Part shown: positions 1-7,767 of the stretch, in pieces
Layout of the letters: each line of letters starts with the position of its first letter
Position numbering within the stretch: position 1 is the stretch's first letter
Origin: Malikia sp.
Lineage (GTDB): Bacteria; Pseudomonadota; Gammaproteobacteria; Burkholderiales; Burkholderiaceae_C
Direction of reading: 5' to 3'
DNA length: 64,000 nt
Assembly (NCBI RefSeq): GCF_028687635.1
Contig: NZ_JAQTZS010000001.1
Location: forward strand, 124,001 to 188,000
The notes under the pieces: model-generated
The model's database searches: none
The model's input: the letters and a program-made list of their open reading frames with translations, nothing else
Told to the model about the DNA's origin: nothing
Program-made: the position numbers and the translations under genes

Positions 1-1
1 G

Positions 2-493
2 CCCTATCTGCAGCGGGTCACCGCCGGCACCGGCGAGGTCGCCTACGCTGGCGTGCTGGAGCAGGATGAACTGATCCATGTCGCGCGCAGCGGCACCCAC
101 CGCCAGCTCAATGCGGGCTACATGCTGGGCTCGCGCGTGCAGGCCCAGGTGACCGCGGCCGGCCTGGTGATACTGGCCATGTCGGGCCCCGAGGTCTACG
201 AGCCCTGGCTGGCTCGGCAGGAATTGCGCGCCTACACCTCGCACACCGTGGTTGACCGGGACGAGTTGCGCGGGCGGCTTGAGCTGATCCAGCGCCAGGG
301 CTGGGCATTGTCCGAACAACAGCTCGAAATGAACTACCGCGGCGTGGCCGTGCCGCTCTACGACCACAAGGACCATCTGGTGGCCGCGATGAGCGTGACC
401 ATGCCGATGCAGAACGAGGGCAGCGCAGACGCCGTCCGGCGCGTGCTGCCGGTGCTGCAGGACACGGCGCGCAGCATGAGACCGCTGCTCTGA
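2..493 (+). CDS. IclR-family transcriptional regulator, C-terminal part (5' partial)
   Basis: The reading frame is already open at the left edge, so the N-terminal winged helix lies outside the window. The visible 163 residues match the ligand-binding half of IclR regulators: a GTGEVAYAGVLEQDELIHVAR-like strand pattern, a central ALSEQQLEMNYRGVAVPLYD segment, and the usual AAMSVTMP strand before the last helix. The family binds small aromatic or organic acids and controls adjacent catabolic genes, but the target here is not visible. A GTG or ATG inside the frame (for example at 53) is not the real start because homology extends upstream of it. Confidence 0.8.
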   Translation, partial: PYLQRVTAGTGEVAYAGVLEQDELIHVARSGTHRQLNAGYMLGSRVQAQVTAAGLVILAMSGPEVYEPWLARQELRAYTSHTVVDRDELRGRLELIQRQGWALSEQQLEMNYRGVAVPLYDHKDHLVAAMSVTMPMQNEGSADAVRRVLPVLQDTARSMRPLL

Positions 494-518
494 CCTGGCA
501 TGGCGCGAAGCAGCGCCT

Positions 519-1157
519 TCAGCCTGGCGGCGGCTCCAGGTAGCGCCGATCCGACCAGGTCGCCAGCCACTGCGGCGCGAAGGCGACGAAGATAGCGCAG
601 AACATGCCGGTCAGGAAGGCATCGCCCCAGGCCATGAGCCAGCGCGCCACCAGCGCCTCCTGCAGACTCACGCCGGTGAGCCAGCGCTGGGCGAATTCCT
701 GCAGCAGGCCGGCGCCAAACACCGCCAGCGCCGTGCCAAGGAAGCCTCGCCCCAGCGTGTAGACAAACGGGTTGGCCGGCATGAAGCGCCGCAACAGGGC
801 GCCGATGCCGAGCGCCAGCGTCGCGGGCACCAGGCCCAACCAGACCCATTGCGACAGCACGGCCAGCGCATCGTGCTGGCCGATCAGCCAGACCAGCAGC
901 GCCACCAGCGCCAGCACGGGCACCGCCAAGGGCCAGCCCAGCATCAGGGCCAGCAGGCTGGCGCCCGAGAGCTGGACCTGCAGGCCCTGGGGCAGCTGCT
1001 GCGGCAGCAGCCAGAACCAGGGCAGCAAGGCGAGCGCGGCCAGCGCGGGCGTCAGCAGCGGGCCGCGCAACATGCGCCAGGGCTTGAGCGAGCAGGCGGC
1101 GACCAGCGCTGGCAGCCCCAGCACCAGTTCCAGCACGAGCAAAGCGTCGCCGTCCAT
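519..1157 (-). CDS. CbiM-like energy-coupling factor transporter permease (membrane protein)
   Basis: Predicted 212-residue integral membrane protein with about six hydrophobic segments and a short charged C-terminus (DRRYLEPPPG). The layout resembles the CbiM/energy-coupling-factor permease-like proteins found beside ffh in Burkholderiales. The LSGASLLALMLGWPLAV stretch around residues 53-69 is the part I find most typical. No ECF ATPase or binding component is next to it, so a metal or vitamin uptake role is inference. The start is the ATG at 1157, 26 nt after the ffh stop codon. The frame stays open upstream through ffh, but that part is shadow. Confidence 0.6.
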   Translation of the reverse strand: MDGDALLVLELVLGLPALVAACSLKPWRMLRGPLLTPALAALALLPWFWLLPQQLPQGLQVQLSGASLLALMLGWPLAVPVLALVALLVWLIGQHDALAVLSQWVWLGLVPATLALGIGALLRRFMPANPFVYTLGRGFLGTALAVFGAGLLQEFAQRWLTGVSLQEALVARWLMAWGDAFLTGMFCAIFVAFAPQWLATWSDRRYLEPPPG

Positions 1158-1183
1158 CAAAGCCCTCCGCCGCCGCGAACGGC

Positions 1184-2569
1184 TTACATGCCCGGCAGCT
1201 TGGGCATGCCCGGCATGCCGGCCAGGCCCTTCATGCCGCCGAGCTTCTTCATCATCTTCATCAGGCCGCCGCCCTTCATCTTCTTCATGACGGACTGCAT
1301 CTGCTCGAATTCCTTCAGCAAGCGGTTGACCTCCTGCACCTGGACGCCGGCGCCAGCGGCGATGCGGCGCTTGCGCGTGGCCTTGATCAGCTCGGGCTTG
1401 CGACGCTCCTGCGCCGTCATGCTGCAGATGATGCCTTCCTTGCGCTTCATTTCCTTCTCGGCGCGGCCGAGATCGGCCTCGCTGGCCTTGGCCGACATCT
1501 GGCTCGGCAGCTTGTCCATGAAGCTCGACAGGCCGCCCATCTTCTTCATCTGGCGGATCTGGTCGAGGAAATCCTCCAGGTCGAAGCCGTCGCCGCTCTT
1601 GACCTTGGCCGCCAGCTTCTCCGCCGCCGCCAGGTCGATGCCGGCCGTGACCTGCTCGACCAGCGCGACGATATCGCCCATGCCCAGCACGCGGCCGGCA
1701 TGGCGCTCGGCGTCGAACAGCTCCAGGCCGTCGATCTTCTCGGAGACGCCGGCGAACTTGATCGGCGCGCCGGTGACCGCGCGCACCGACAGGGCGGCGC
1801 CGCCGCGCGAGTCGCCGTCGAGCTTGGTCAGCACGATGCCGGTCAGCGGCAGCGCCTCCTTGAAGGCCTTGGCGGTGTTGATCGCGTCCTGGCCCTGCAT
1901 CGCGTCGACCACGAACAGCGTCTCGACCGGATTGAGCGCCGCGTGCAGCTGCTTGATCTCGGCCATCAGCGCCTCGTCGATCGCCAGCCGGCCGGCGGTG
2001 TCGACCAGCAGCACGTCGAAGTAATGCTTCCTCGCGTAGTCCAGCGCGGCGCGCGCGATGTCGAGCGGTTTCTGCTCGGGCGAGCTCGGAAACCATTCGG
2101 CGCCAGCCTGCTTGGTCACGGTCTTGAGCTGCTCGATCGCGGCCGGGCGGTAGACGTCGCCCGAGACCGTCAGCACCTTCTTCTTGCGCCGCTCGATCAG
2201 GTACTTGGCCAGCTTGGCGGTGGTGGTGGTCTTGCCCGCGCCCTGCAGGCCGGCCATCAGGATCACGGCTGGCGGCTGCGCGGCCAGGTTGATGTCGCTG
2301 ACCCCCTCGCCCATCGTCGCGGCGAGCTCGCGCTGGATCACGCTGACCAGCACCTGGCCAGGGGTCAGCGAGCCGACCACCTCGGCGCCGAGCGCCTTTT
2401 CCTTGACGCGCGCGATGAAGTCGCGCACCACGGGCAACGCGACGTCGGCCTCCAGCAGGGCCATGCGCACCTCGCGCAGCATGTCGCTGACGTTGCTTTC
2501 GGTGATGCGGGCCTGGCCGCGCACCTCCTTGACCAGTCGAGACAGTTTTTCGGTGAGGGCAGAGGCCAT
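1184..2569 (-). CDS. ffh: Signal recognition particle protein Ffh (SRP54)
   Basis: 461-residue SRP GTPase. It binds 4.5S RNA and signal sequences of nascent inner-membrane proteins and delivers ribosomes to FtsY and SecYEG. An N-terminal helical domain (about residues 1-90) precedes the G domain. The G domain has Walker A GLQGAGKTT at 107-115, a DTAGR motif near 187 and TKLDGDSRGGA near 247. The C-terminal M domain ends in a methionine-rich KMKGGGLMKMMKK tail typical of signal-sequence binding. Length is normal for the family. It is transcribed toward the CbiM-like gene and diverges from the CcsA-type gene at 2681. Confidence 0.97.
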   Translation of the reverse strand: MASALTEKLSRLVKEVRGQARITESNVSDMLREVRMALLEADVALPVVRDFIARVKEKALGAEVVGSLTPGQVLVSVIQRELAATMGEGVSDINLAAQPPAVILMAGLQGAGKTTTTAKLAKYLIERRKKKVLTVSGDVYRPAAIEQLKTVTKQAGAEWFPSSPEQKPLDIARAALDYARKHYFDVLLVDTAGRLAIDEALMAEIKQLHAALNPVETLFVVDAMQGQDAINTAKAFKEALPLTGIVLTKLDGDSRGGAALSVRAVTGAPIKFAGVSEKIDGLELFDAERHAGRVLGMGDIVALVEQVTAGIDLAAAEKLAAKVKSGDGFDLEDFLDQIRQMKKMGGLSSFMDKLPSQMSAKASEADLGRAEKEMKRKEGIICSMTAQERRKPELIKATRKRRIAAGAGVQVQEVNRLLKEFEQMQSVMKKMKGGGLMKMMKKLGGMKGLAGMPGMPKLPGM

Positions 2570-2680
2570 GATGAGCTGCTGTATGAGCGCCGGCTGCGGT
2601 CGCCGCTTGGGGCGACCCGGGGCTGGGGGATAGGGACGAAAAGGGGAATGACCGGCCGCGCGGGCCGTTAAACTCTGGGC

Positions 2681-3475
2681 ATGATTCTATCCCCGAGCCC
2701 CTGGTGGAGCACCATCCCCGCGCTGGGTGCGGCGCTGGGCTATGCCTTGCTGGCGTGGCGACCGGCCAGGCTGACCAGCGGCAGCGTCAATGCACTGATG
2801 GTGCTGGTCTGGCTGCTGCACGCCCTGGCCTTGGCAGCGGGCCATGCCGGCACACCGGTTCGCTTCGGCTTCGCGCCGGCGCTGTCGGTCACGGCCTGGC
2901 TGGTCTTCACGCTGTACGCCATCGAGAGCCGGCTCTATCCCCAGCTGCATGTGCGCGCGCCAATGGCCGGTCTCGGCGCGGCGACCGTGCTGCTCGCGCT
3001 GCTGTTCCCGGGCACGCCGCAGCAACCGTTCGCCTCGCCCTGGCTGCCGCTGCATTGGTGGCTGGGCATCATTTCCTACAGCCTGCTGGCCGCGGCCGTG
3101 CTGCACGGCTGGCTGGCACAGCGTGCCGAGACCGCGATGCGCCAGGCGCGCCCGGGCGACACCACCCTGCCCCTGCTCGCGCTCGAACGGCTGACCTTCC
3201 GCCTGGTCGGCGCCGCGTTCGTGCTGCTCAGCGCCACCCTGCTGGCCGGCTGGTGGTTCAGCGAGCAGCTGCCGGCGCAAGGCTGGAGCTGGAACCACAA
3301 GACCGTCTTCACCCTGCTGTCCTGGCTGACGCTGGCCGTGCTGCTCTGGGGTCGCCGGACCCAGGGCTGGCGCGGCCGGATGGCGATCCACATGCTCTAT
3401 GCCGCCGCCGCGCTGCTGCTGCTGGGCTATGTGGGCTCGCGCTTCGTGCTGGAAGTCGTACTATCGCGCGCATGA
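2681..3475 (+). CDS. CcsA/YpjD-type cytochrome c assembly membrane protein
   Basis: 264-residue protein with about eight transmembrane helices. It resembles the CcsA/ResC-related 'cytochrome c assembly family' proteins that sit next to ffh in many betaproteobacteria. The conserved histidine/tryptophan pattern HWWLGIISYSLLAA lies near residue 126, and WSWNHKTVFTLLSW lies near 205, as in heme-handling relatives. The exact role is unproven, because this short form lacks the full CcsB/CcsA partner set here. A TAAACT -10-like box lies 6 nt before the ATG with no clear ribosome binding site, so the mRNA may be leaderless. The stop overlaps the next start as ATGA. Confidence 0.8.
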   Translation: MILSPSPWWSTIPALGAALGYALLAWRPARLTSGSVNALMVLVWLLHALALAAGHAGTPVRFGFAPALSVTAWLVFTLYAIESRLYPQLHVRAPMAGLGAATVLLALLFPGTPQQPFASPWLPLHWWLGIISYSLLAAAVLHGWLAQRAETAMRQARPGDTTLPLLALERLTFRLVGAAFVLLSATLLAGWWFSEQLPAQGWSWNHKTVFTLLSWLTLAVLLWGRRTQGWRGRMAIHMLYAAAALLLLGYVGSRFVLEVVLSRA

Positions 3476-3729
3476 AATACCTGCTGTTACTGATGGTGAT
3501 CCTGGCCGGCGTCTGGCTCTGGCGCAGTCGCCGGGTCGAACAGCGCCCACCCGCCGCGTCCAAGGCGCGCCAGCCCGCCGCACCAGACGCAATAGTGAGC
3601 TGCCGCCACTGCGGCCTGCACCTGCCAGCCAGCGAGGCCATCTCCGACGCCCAAGGGCATTACTGCAGCGTCGAGCACCTGCGCCTGCAGCGCAAGGAGC
3701 CGGCCCAGCTCCCGCGCGATGAGGACTGA
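3472..3729 (+). CDS. PP0621-family small membrane-anchored zinc-ribbon-like protein
   Basis: 85 residues. A short hydrophobic N-terminus (MKYLLLLMVILAGVWLW) is followed by a basic linker. The cytoplasmic C-terminal part has CRHCGLHLP and YCSVEH, four likely metal ligands (C-x2-C ... C-x3-H) in a treble-clef-like arrangement. It matches the small conserved PP0621 family of unknown function. The start overlaps the stop of the preceding gene (ATGA) and the end overlaps ampD by 11 nt, so the three genes are probably translated from one mRNA. Confidence 0.75.
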   Translation: MKYLLLLMVILAGVWLWRSRRVEQRPPAASKARQPAAPDAIVSCRHCGLHLPASEAISDAQGHYCSVEHLRLQRKEPAQLPRDED

Positions 3730-4324
3730 ACCGCATCCTGCGCCCAGCGGCTGGCGCGACGGCTGGCTGCTGGCGGCGCGCGCATCACCCTCGCCCAATT
3801 TCGGCCCGCGACCGGCCCGAGCGCCAATCGACCTGATCATCCTGCACTCGATCAGCCTGCCGCCCGGGCGGTACGGCGGACCCGAGATCGAGCAGCTGTT
3901 TTGCAACCGGCTGGACTGGGAGGCACACCCCTATTTCCAGGGCATTCGCGGCCTCGAAGTCTCCAGCCATTTCCTGATCCGGCGCGATGGCGAGCTGGTG
4001 CAGTTCGTCTCCTGCGACGATCGCGCCTGGCACGCCGGTCGATCAAGCTGGCGCGGGCGCGACAACTGCAACGACGACTCGATCGGCATCGAGCTGGAGG
4101 GCCTGGAGGGCGAAACCTTCGCGCCAGCGCAGTACCGCATCCTGGCCAGGCTGTGCCAGGCGCTGGCGCGGCGCTACCCGATCGCCCATGTCGCCGGCCA
4201 CGAGCATGTCGCTCCCGGCCGCAAGCAGGACCCCGGGCCGGGTTTCGACTGGACGCTGCTGCGGCAGGTCACCCGCTGGCCGGCGGACCGCTTCCCGACC
4301 GCCAACCTGCCAAGCACGCAATAA
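3719..4324 (+). CDS. ampD: 1,6-anhydro-N-acetylmuramyl-L-alanine amidase AmpD
   Basis: 201-residue cytoplasmic zinc amidase of murein recycling. It removes the stem peptide from anhydro-muropeptides, which in many bacteria lowers the signal for AmpC induction. Family marks are the first zinc-ligand strand LIILHSISLPPG near residue 38, SSHFLIRRDGELVQFV near 82, WHAGRS near 103 and the second ligand cluster AHVAGHEHVAPGRKQDPG near 157-174, giving His, His and Asp ligands. No signal peptide is visible. It is the last gene of the ccsA-like/PP0621/ampD group. Confidence 0.93.
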   Translation: MRTEPHPAPSGWRDGWLLAARASPSPNFGPRPARAPIDLIILHSISLPPGRYGGPEIEQLFCNRLDWEAHPYFQGIRGLEVSSHFLIRRDGELVQFVSCDDRAWHAGRSSWRGRDNCNDDSIGIELEGLEGETFAPAQYRILARLCQALARRYPIAHVAGHEHVAPGRKQDPGPGFDWTLLRQVTRWPADRFPTANLPSTQ

Positions 4325-4351
4325 AAGTGGAAAATTCGCGCCTGGCAGGGC

Positions 4352-4384
4352 TTGCATTTCGCCGCGACACTTTCATAATATAAA
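4352..4384 (+). promoter_or_regulatory. Candidate sigma-70 promoter for the H1-like gene
   Basis: TTGCAT at 4352-4357 is followed by an AT-rich block (CATAATATAAAA, 4374-4385) offering -10 hexamers at 16-18 nt spacing. It is the only AT-rich stretch in the 256 nt between ampD and the lysine/alanine-rich gene at 4581, and would give a 5' leader of roughly 190 nt. I see no other gene in that gap. Confidence 0.45.
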
Positions 4385-4580
4385 AGTCAGAGTTTGTGTA
4401 TGTGGCATTTCCCTATCCGGTGTCGGGCCAGCAGCCCGCCTGAGCCGGATTCGGCATCCACCTGCCACGCCCTGGTTTCACTGGCGTCTTGCGCGCCCCG
4501 AGGCCATGGCGCTGACTCGCTGGGCCGGAATCGTCCGGAGCCATGCGCAACATGCAAGCTGTTTCAGGAGAAGATGCAAG

Positions 4581-4832
4581 ATGGCGACTGCGAAGAAGGC
4601 CGCTCCGGCCAAGAAGGCGGCGGCGAACAAGGCGATCGAGCCCGCCGAGCTGGCGGAGCCTGTGCGCGCGGACGACGCTGCGCCGGCCAGGAAGACCGCG
4701 GCAAGAAAAGCCGCCACACCCAAGGCCGCCGCCAAGAAGGCCGCCAAGGTCCAGCCACCAGCCGAGCCCAACGCCGTGACCCGCCTGTCCCCGACCGCGG
4801 CCTGGCCCTTCCCGACCGGCAATCGGCCCTGA
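4581..4832 (+). CDS. Small lysine/alanine-rich histone H1-like protein
   Basis: 83 residues. The first 57 are built of AKKAA/ARKAA-type repeats with two acidic interruptions (residues 23-36), like bacterial histone-H1-like and AlgP-type tails that bind DNA nonspecifically. The C-terminus is different: a proline-rich tail with a WPFPTGN motif, which I have seen on related short Burkholderiales proteins. The ATG follows AGGAG with a 10-nt spacer. A strong bidirectional terminator lies 21 nt downstream. Nucleoid binding is inference from composition. Confidence 0.7.
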   Translation: MATAKKAAPAKKAAANKAIEPAELAEPVRADDAAPARKTAARKAATPKAAAKKAAKVQPPAEPNAVTRLSPTAAWPFPTGNRP

Positions 4833-4853
4833 GGAACCCAAGCCCTGAATGAC

Positions 4854-4889
4854 AAAAGCCTGATCGGCACCGGTCCGGATCAGGCTTTT
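4854..4889. terminator. Bidirectional rho-independent terminator
   Basis: Perfect 12-bp inverted repeat, AAAAGCCTGATC and GATCAGGCTTTT, with a 12-nt loop. It gives a T-run on both strands, so it can end the H1-like gene on the plus strand and prmA (ending at 4913) on the minus strand. Confidence 0.9.
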
Positions 4890-4912
4890 GCCAGGGAAAA
4901 GCGCCTGCGCGC

Positions 4913-5800
4913 TCAGTCGGCGGCGCGCGCCGTCATCAGGATCCAGCCGTCCTCGCTGTCCGTCACCTCCAGCGCCAGCCAGGGCGCGTAGGCCTCCTTG
5001 AGCTCGTCGGCCTGGCGCTCCAGGATGCCGGCCAGCACCAGATGGCCGCCGGCCTTGACATGGCCGCACAACAGCGGCGCCAGCACCTTGAGCGGCGTGG
5101 CCAGGATATTGGCCAGCACCAGGTTGAAACCCCCCTTGACCAAGTCAGGCAGGCCCGCCCCCAGCGTGACATGGTTGTTGGCGGCGTTGATCTGCGTCGA
5201 CTCGACCGCGGCCGGGTCGATGTCGACCGCCACGATCTCGGCCGCGCCATGCTTGGCCGCGCCGATCGCCAGGATGCCGGAACCACAGCCATAGTCGAGC
5301 ACGCGCTGCGCCGACAGGTCGCGCCGGGCGATCCAGCGCAGACACATGCGGGTGGTCGGATGGGTGCCGGTGCCGAAGGCCAGGCCCGGATCGAGCCGGA
5401 TCACCTGCTCGGCGGCCGCCGGCGGCTCGTGCCAGCTCGGCACGATCCAGAAGGTCGGCGTGATCTCGACCGGCGCGAACTGCGACTGCGTCAGACGCAC
5501 CCAGTCCTGGTCGGCGACCAGGCGCACGCCCACGGTCTCGCAGCCCTCGAAGAAGTCCTGCTGCGCGAGCAGCGTGGCCGCCTCGCGCGCCTGCGCTTCC
5601 TGCTGGAACAGCGCGACCACGCGCGAGCGCTGCCAGCCGGCCTTGGGCGCGGGCATGCCGGGCTCGCCGAACAGGGCCTGTTCGGCCGGCGTCTGCGCGT
5701 CGGCGTCCTCGACCGACACGCTCAGTGCGTCCAGCGCTTCCAGCGCGTCGCTCAGATCCTCGATGCGCAACTCCGGCGCCAGCAATACGAGTTCAAACAT
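4913..5800 (-). CDS. prmA: Ribosomal protein L11 methyltransferase PrmA
   Basis: 295-residue SAM-dependent methyltransferase that trimethylates ribosomal protein L11. The N-terminal substrate-recognition domain runs to about residue 100. It is followed by LDPGLAFGTGTHPTT (137-151), the SAM motif DYGCGSGILAIG (169-180) and VDIDP. The NILATPL segment corresponds to the catalytic N-[IL]-x-P region. I chose the ATG at 5800 (MFELVLLAP) because it restores the usual N-terminus; an in-frame start 12 codons upstream would run into accC. It is the third gene of accB-accC-prmA, with 4 nt between accC and this start. Confidence 0.95.
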   Translation of the reverse strand: MFELVLLAPELRIEDLSDALEALDALSVSVEDADAQTPAEQALFGEPGMPAPKAGWQRSRVVALFQQEAQAREAATLLAQQDFFEGCETVGVRLVADQDWVRLTQSQFAPVEITPTFWIVPSWHEPPAAAEQVIRLDPGLAFGTGTHPTTRMCLRWIARRDLSAQRVLDYGCGSGILAIGAAKHGAAEIVAVDIDPAAVESTQINAANNHVTLGAGLPDLVKGGFNLVLANILATPLKVLAPLLCGHVKAGGHLVLAGILERQADELKEAYAPWLALEVTDSEDGWILMTARAAD

Positions 5801-5804
5801 CGGC

Positions 5805-7154
5805 TTAGCGCTTGTGTTGCTCGAGCCAATGCTCAAGGTAGTGGATGTTGGTGCCGCCGGCCTCGAAGCTGGCGTCGACCATCAGCTCGCGGTGCAGCGG
5901 CACGTTGGTCTTGATGCCCTCGATCGCCACCTCGGACAGCGCGGTGCGCATGCGCGCCAGCGCCTGCTCGCGGGTGTCGCCATGCACGATGATCTTGCCG
6001 ATCATCGAGTCGTAGTTGGGCGGCACCAGGTAGTTGGCGTAGACATGCGAGTCGACCCGCACGCCCGGCCCGCCCGGCATGTGCCAGGTCGTGACGCGCC
6101 CCGGCGAGGGCGTGAACTTGAACGGGTCCTCGGCGTTGATGCGGCACTCGATCGCGTGGCCGCGCAGCTGGATCTGGCGCTGCGTGAACGGCAGCTTCTC
6201 GCCGGCGGCGACCAGGATCTGGGTGCGCACGATGTCGATGCCGGTGATGGCCTCGGTCACCGGGTGCTCGACCTGGACCCGGGTGTTCATCTCGATGAAG
6301 TAGAACTCGCCGTTCTCGTACAGGAACTCGAAGGTGCCCGCGCCGCGGTAGCCGATCTTCTTGCAGGCCGCCGCGCAGCGCTCGCCGATCTTGTCGATCA
6401 GGCGGCGCGCGATGCCCGGCGCCGGCGCTTCCTCGATCACCTTCTGGTGACGGCGCTGCATCGAGCAGTCGCGCTCGCCGAGGTAGACCGCGTTGCGGTG
6501 CTGGTCGGCCAGCACCTGGATCTCGATGTGGCGCGGGTTCTGGAGGAACTTCTCCATGTACACGGCCGGGTTGTTGAAGGCCGCGCCCGCTTCCGACTTG
6601 GTGGTCTGGACCGCGTGCAGCAGCGCCGCCTCGGTGTGCACCACGCGCATGCCACGGCCACCACCACCACCGGCGGCCTTGATGATGACCGGATAACCGA
6701 TCACCTTGGCGATGCGCCTGACCTCGACCGGATCATCGGGCAGCTCGCCCTCGGAGCCCGGCACGCAGGGCACGCCGGCCTTGAGCATGGCCTGCTTGGC
6801 CGCGACCTTGTCGCCCATGATGCGGATAGACTCGGGCGTCGGGCCGATGAAGGTGAAGCCGCTTTGCTCGACGCGCTCGGCGAAGTCGGCGTTCTCGGAC
6901 AGGAAGCCGTAACCGGGGTGGATGGCCTCGGCATCGGTGACTTCGGCCGCCGAGATGATCGCCGGCATGCTGAGGTAGCTCTGTCCCGAGGCGGCCGGAC
7001 CGATGCAGACCGCTTCATCGGCGAGCTTGACATACTTGGCCTCGCGGTCGGCCTCGGAGTAGACCACCACGGACTTGATGCCCATCTCGCGGCAGGCCCG
7101 CTGCACGCGCAGCGCGATCTCGCCGCGGTTGGCGATCAGGATTTTCTTGAACAT
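5805..7154 (-). CDS. accC: Acetyl-CoA carboxylase, biotin carboxylase subunit AccC
   Basis: 449-residue ATP-grasp enzyme. It carboxylates biotin on AccB with bicarbonate and ATP in the first half-reaction of fatty acid synthesis. It begins [16 protein letters not shown], the standard biotin carboxylase N-terminus. It has the glycine-rich ATP lid GGGGGRGMR near residue 163, the [16 protein letters not shown] strand near 230 and [16 protein letters not shown] near 285. Length is the family norm. It lies 11 nt downstream of accB. The longer open frame upstream of 7154 is accB shadow. Confidence 0.97.
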   Translation of the reverse strand: MFKKILIANRGEIALRVQRACREMGIKSVVVYSEADREAKYVKLADEAVCIGPAASGQSYLSMPAIISAAEVTDAEAIHPGYGFLSENADFAERVEQSGFTFIGPTPESIRIMGDKVAAKQAMLKAGVPCVPGSEGELPDDPVEVRRIAKVIGYPVIIKAAGGGGGRGMRVVHTEAALLHAVQTTKSEAGAAFNNPAVYMEKFLQNPRHIEIQVLADQHRNAVYLGERDCSMQRRHQKVIEEAPAPGIARRLIDKIGERCAAACKKIGYRGAGTFEFLYENGEFYFIEMNTRVQVEHPVTEAITGIDIVRTQILVAAGEKLPFTQRQIQLRGHAIECRINAEDPFKFTPSPGRVTTWHMPGGPGVRVDSHVYANYLVPPNYDSMIGKIIVHGDTREQALARMRTALSEVAIEGIKTNVPLHRELMVDASFEAGGTNIHYLEHWLEQHKR

Positions 7155-7165
7155 GGCCGCCGCCC

Positions 7166-7612
7166 TTATTCGATCACGAACAGGGGCTGGCCGTATTCGA
7201 CAGCGTTGCCGTTTTCGACCAGAATCTGGGTCACGGTGCCCGTCTTGTCGGCCTCGATCTCGTTCATGATCTTCATGGCCTCGACGATGCAGATCGGCTC
7301 GCCTTCCTTGATCTGGCCGCCGATATCGACGAAAGCCTTGGCGCCCGGGCTGGCGGAACGATAGAAGGTGCCGACCATGGGAGACTTGACGACATGGCCC
7401 TTGACGGCCTCGGGCTCGGCGACAACGACCGGCGCGGCAACCGCCACGGGGGCCACGGCGACAGCGGCCGGGGCGGCGGCCACCATGGGCACGGCGCCAA
7501 CCGGCGCGCTCTTGACGATTCGAACCTTGCCCTCGGCCTCGGTGATTTCGAGTTCGGACACGTTGGATTCCGACACCAGGTCGATCAGGGTCTTGAGTTT
7601 GCGCAGATCCAT
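7166..7612 (-). CDS. accB: Acetyl-CoA carboxylase biotin carboxyl carrier protein AccB
   Basis: 148 residues. An N-terminal domain ([16 protein letters not shown]) is followed by a long alanine/valine/proline-rich linker (about 38-70) and the biotinyl domain. The domain contains the biotinylation motif EAMKIM, with the target lysine at residue 114. The start at 7612 has GGAGAAG immediately upstream as a good ribosome binding site. Further upstream a GTGCAT/ATGCAC hairpin lies in the leader. First gene of accB-accC-prmA, divergent from pilB. Confidence 0.96.
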   Translation of the reverse strand: MDLRKLKTLIDLVSESNVSELEITEAEGKVRIVKSAPVGAVPMVAAAPAAVAVAPVAVAAPVVVAEPEAVKGHVVKSPMVGTFYRSASPGAKAFVDIGGQIKEGEPICIVEAMKIMNEIEADKTGTVTQILVENGNAVEYGQPLFVIE

Positions 7613-7626
7613 ATCTTCTCCAATAA

Positions 7627-7643
7627 GTGCATCTAAAATGCAC
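7627..7643. promoter_or_regulatory. Inverted repeat in the accB leader
   Basis: GTGCAT and ATGCAC separated by 5 nt, ending 14 nt upstream of the accB start and adjoining its ribosome binding site. It could be an operator or a small leader hairpin. The accB-pilB divergent gap is only 155 nt, so regulation of both is possible. No known factor is assigned. Confidence 0.4.
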
Positions 7644-7767
7644 CAAAGTTTCCACAACGACGTGAAATTGGGCACGAATATACACGATACGGCGCAAGCT
7701 GCGTGTACTGATTTTGTGGTATGGCCAGCGGCATTTTTCGCAAAAATGCGGAAAATATCCAAGAAAA

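Noticed and set aside
5346-7364. Long plus-strand open frame opposite accC (672 codons)
   Set aside because: Residues are Asp/His/Arg/Leu-rich without any fold pattern; accC on the other strand is fully conserved. It is a GC-driven shadow frame.
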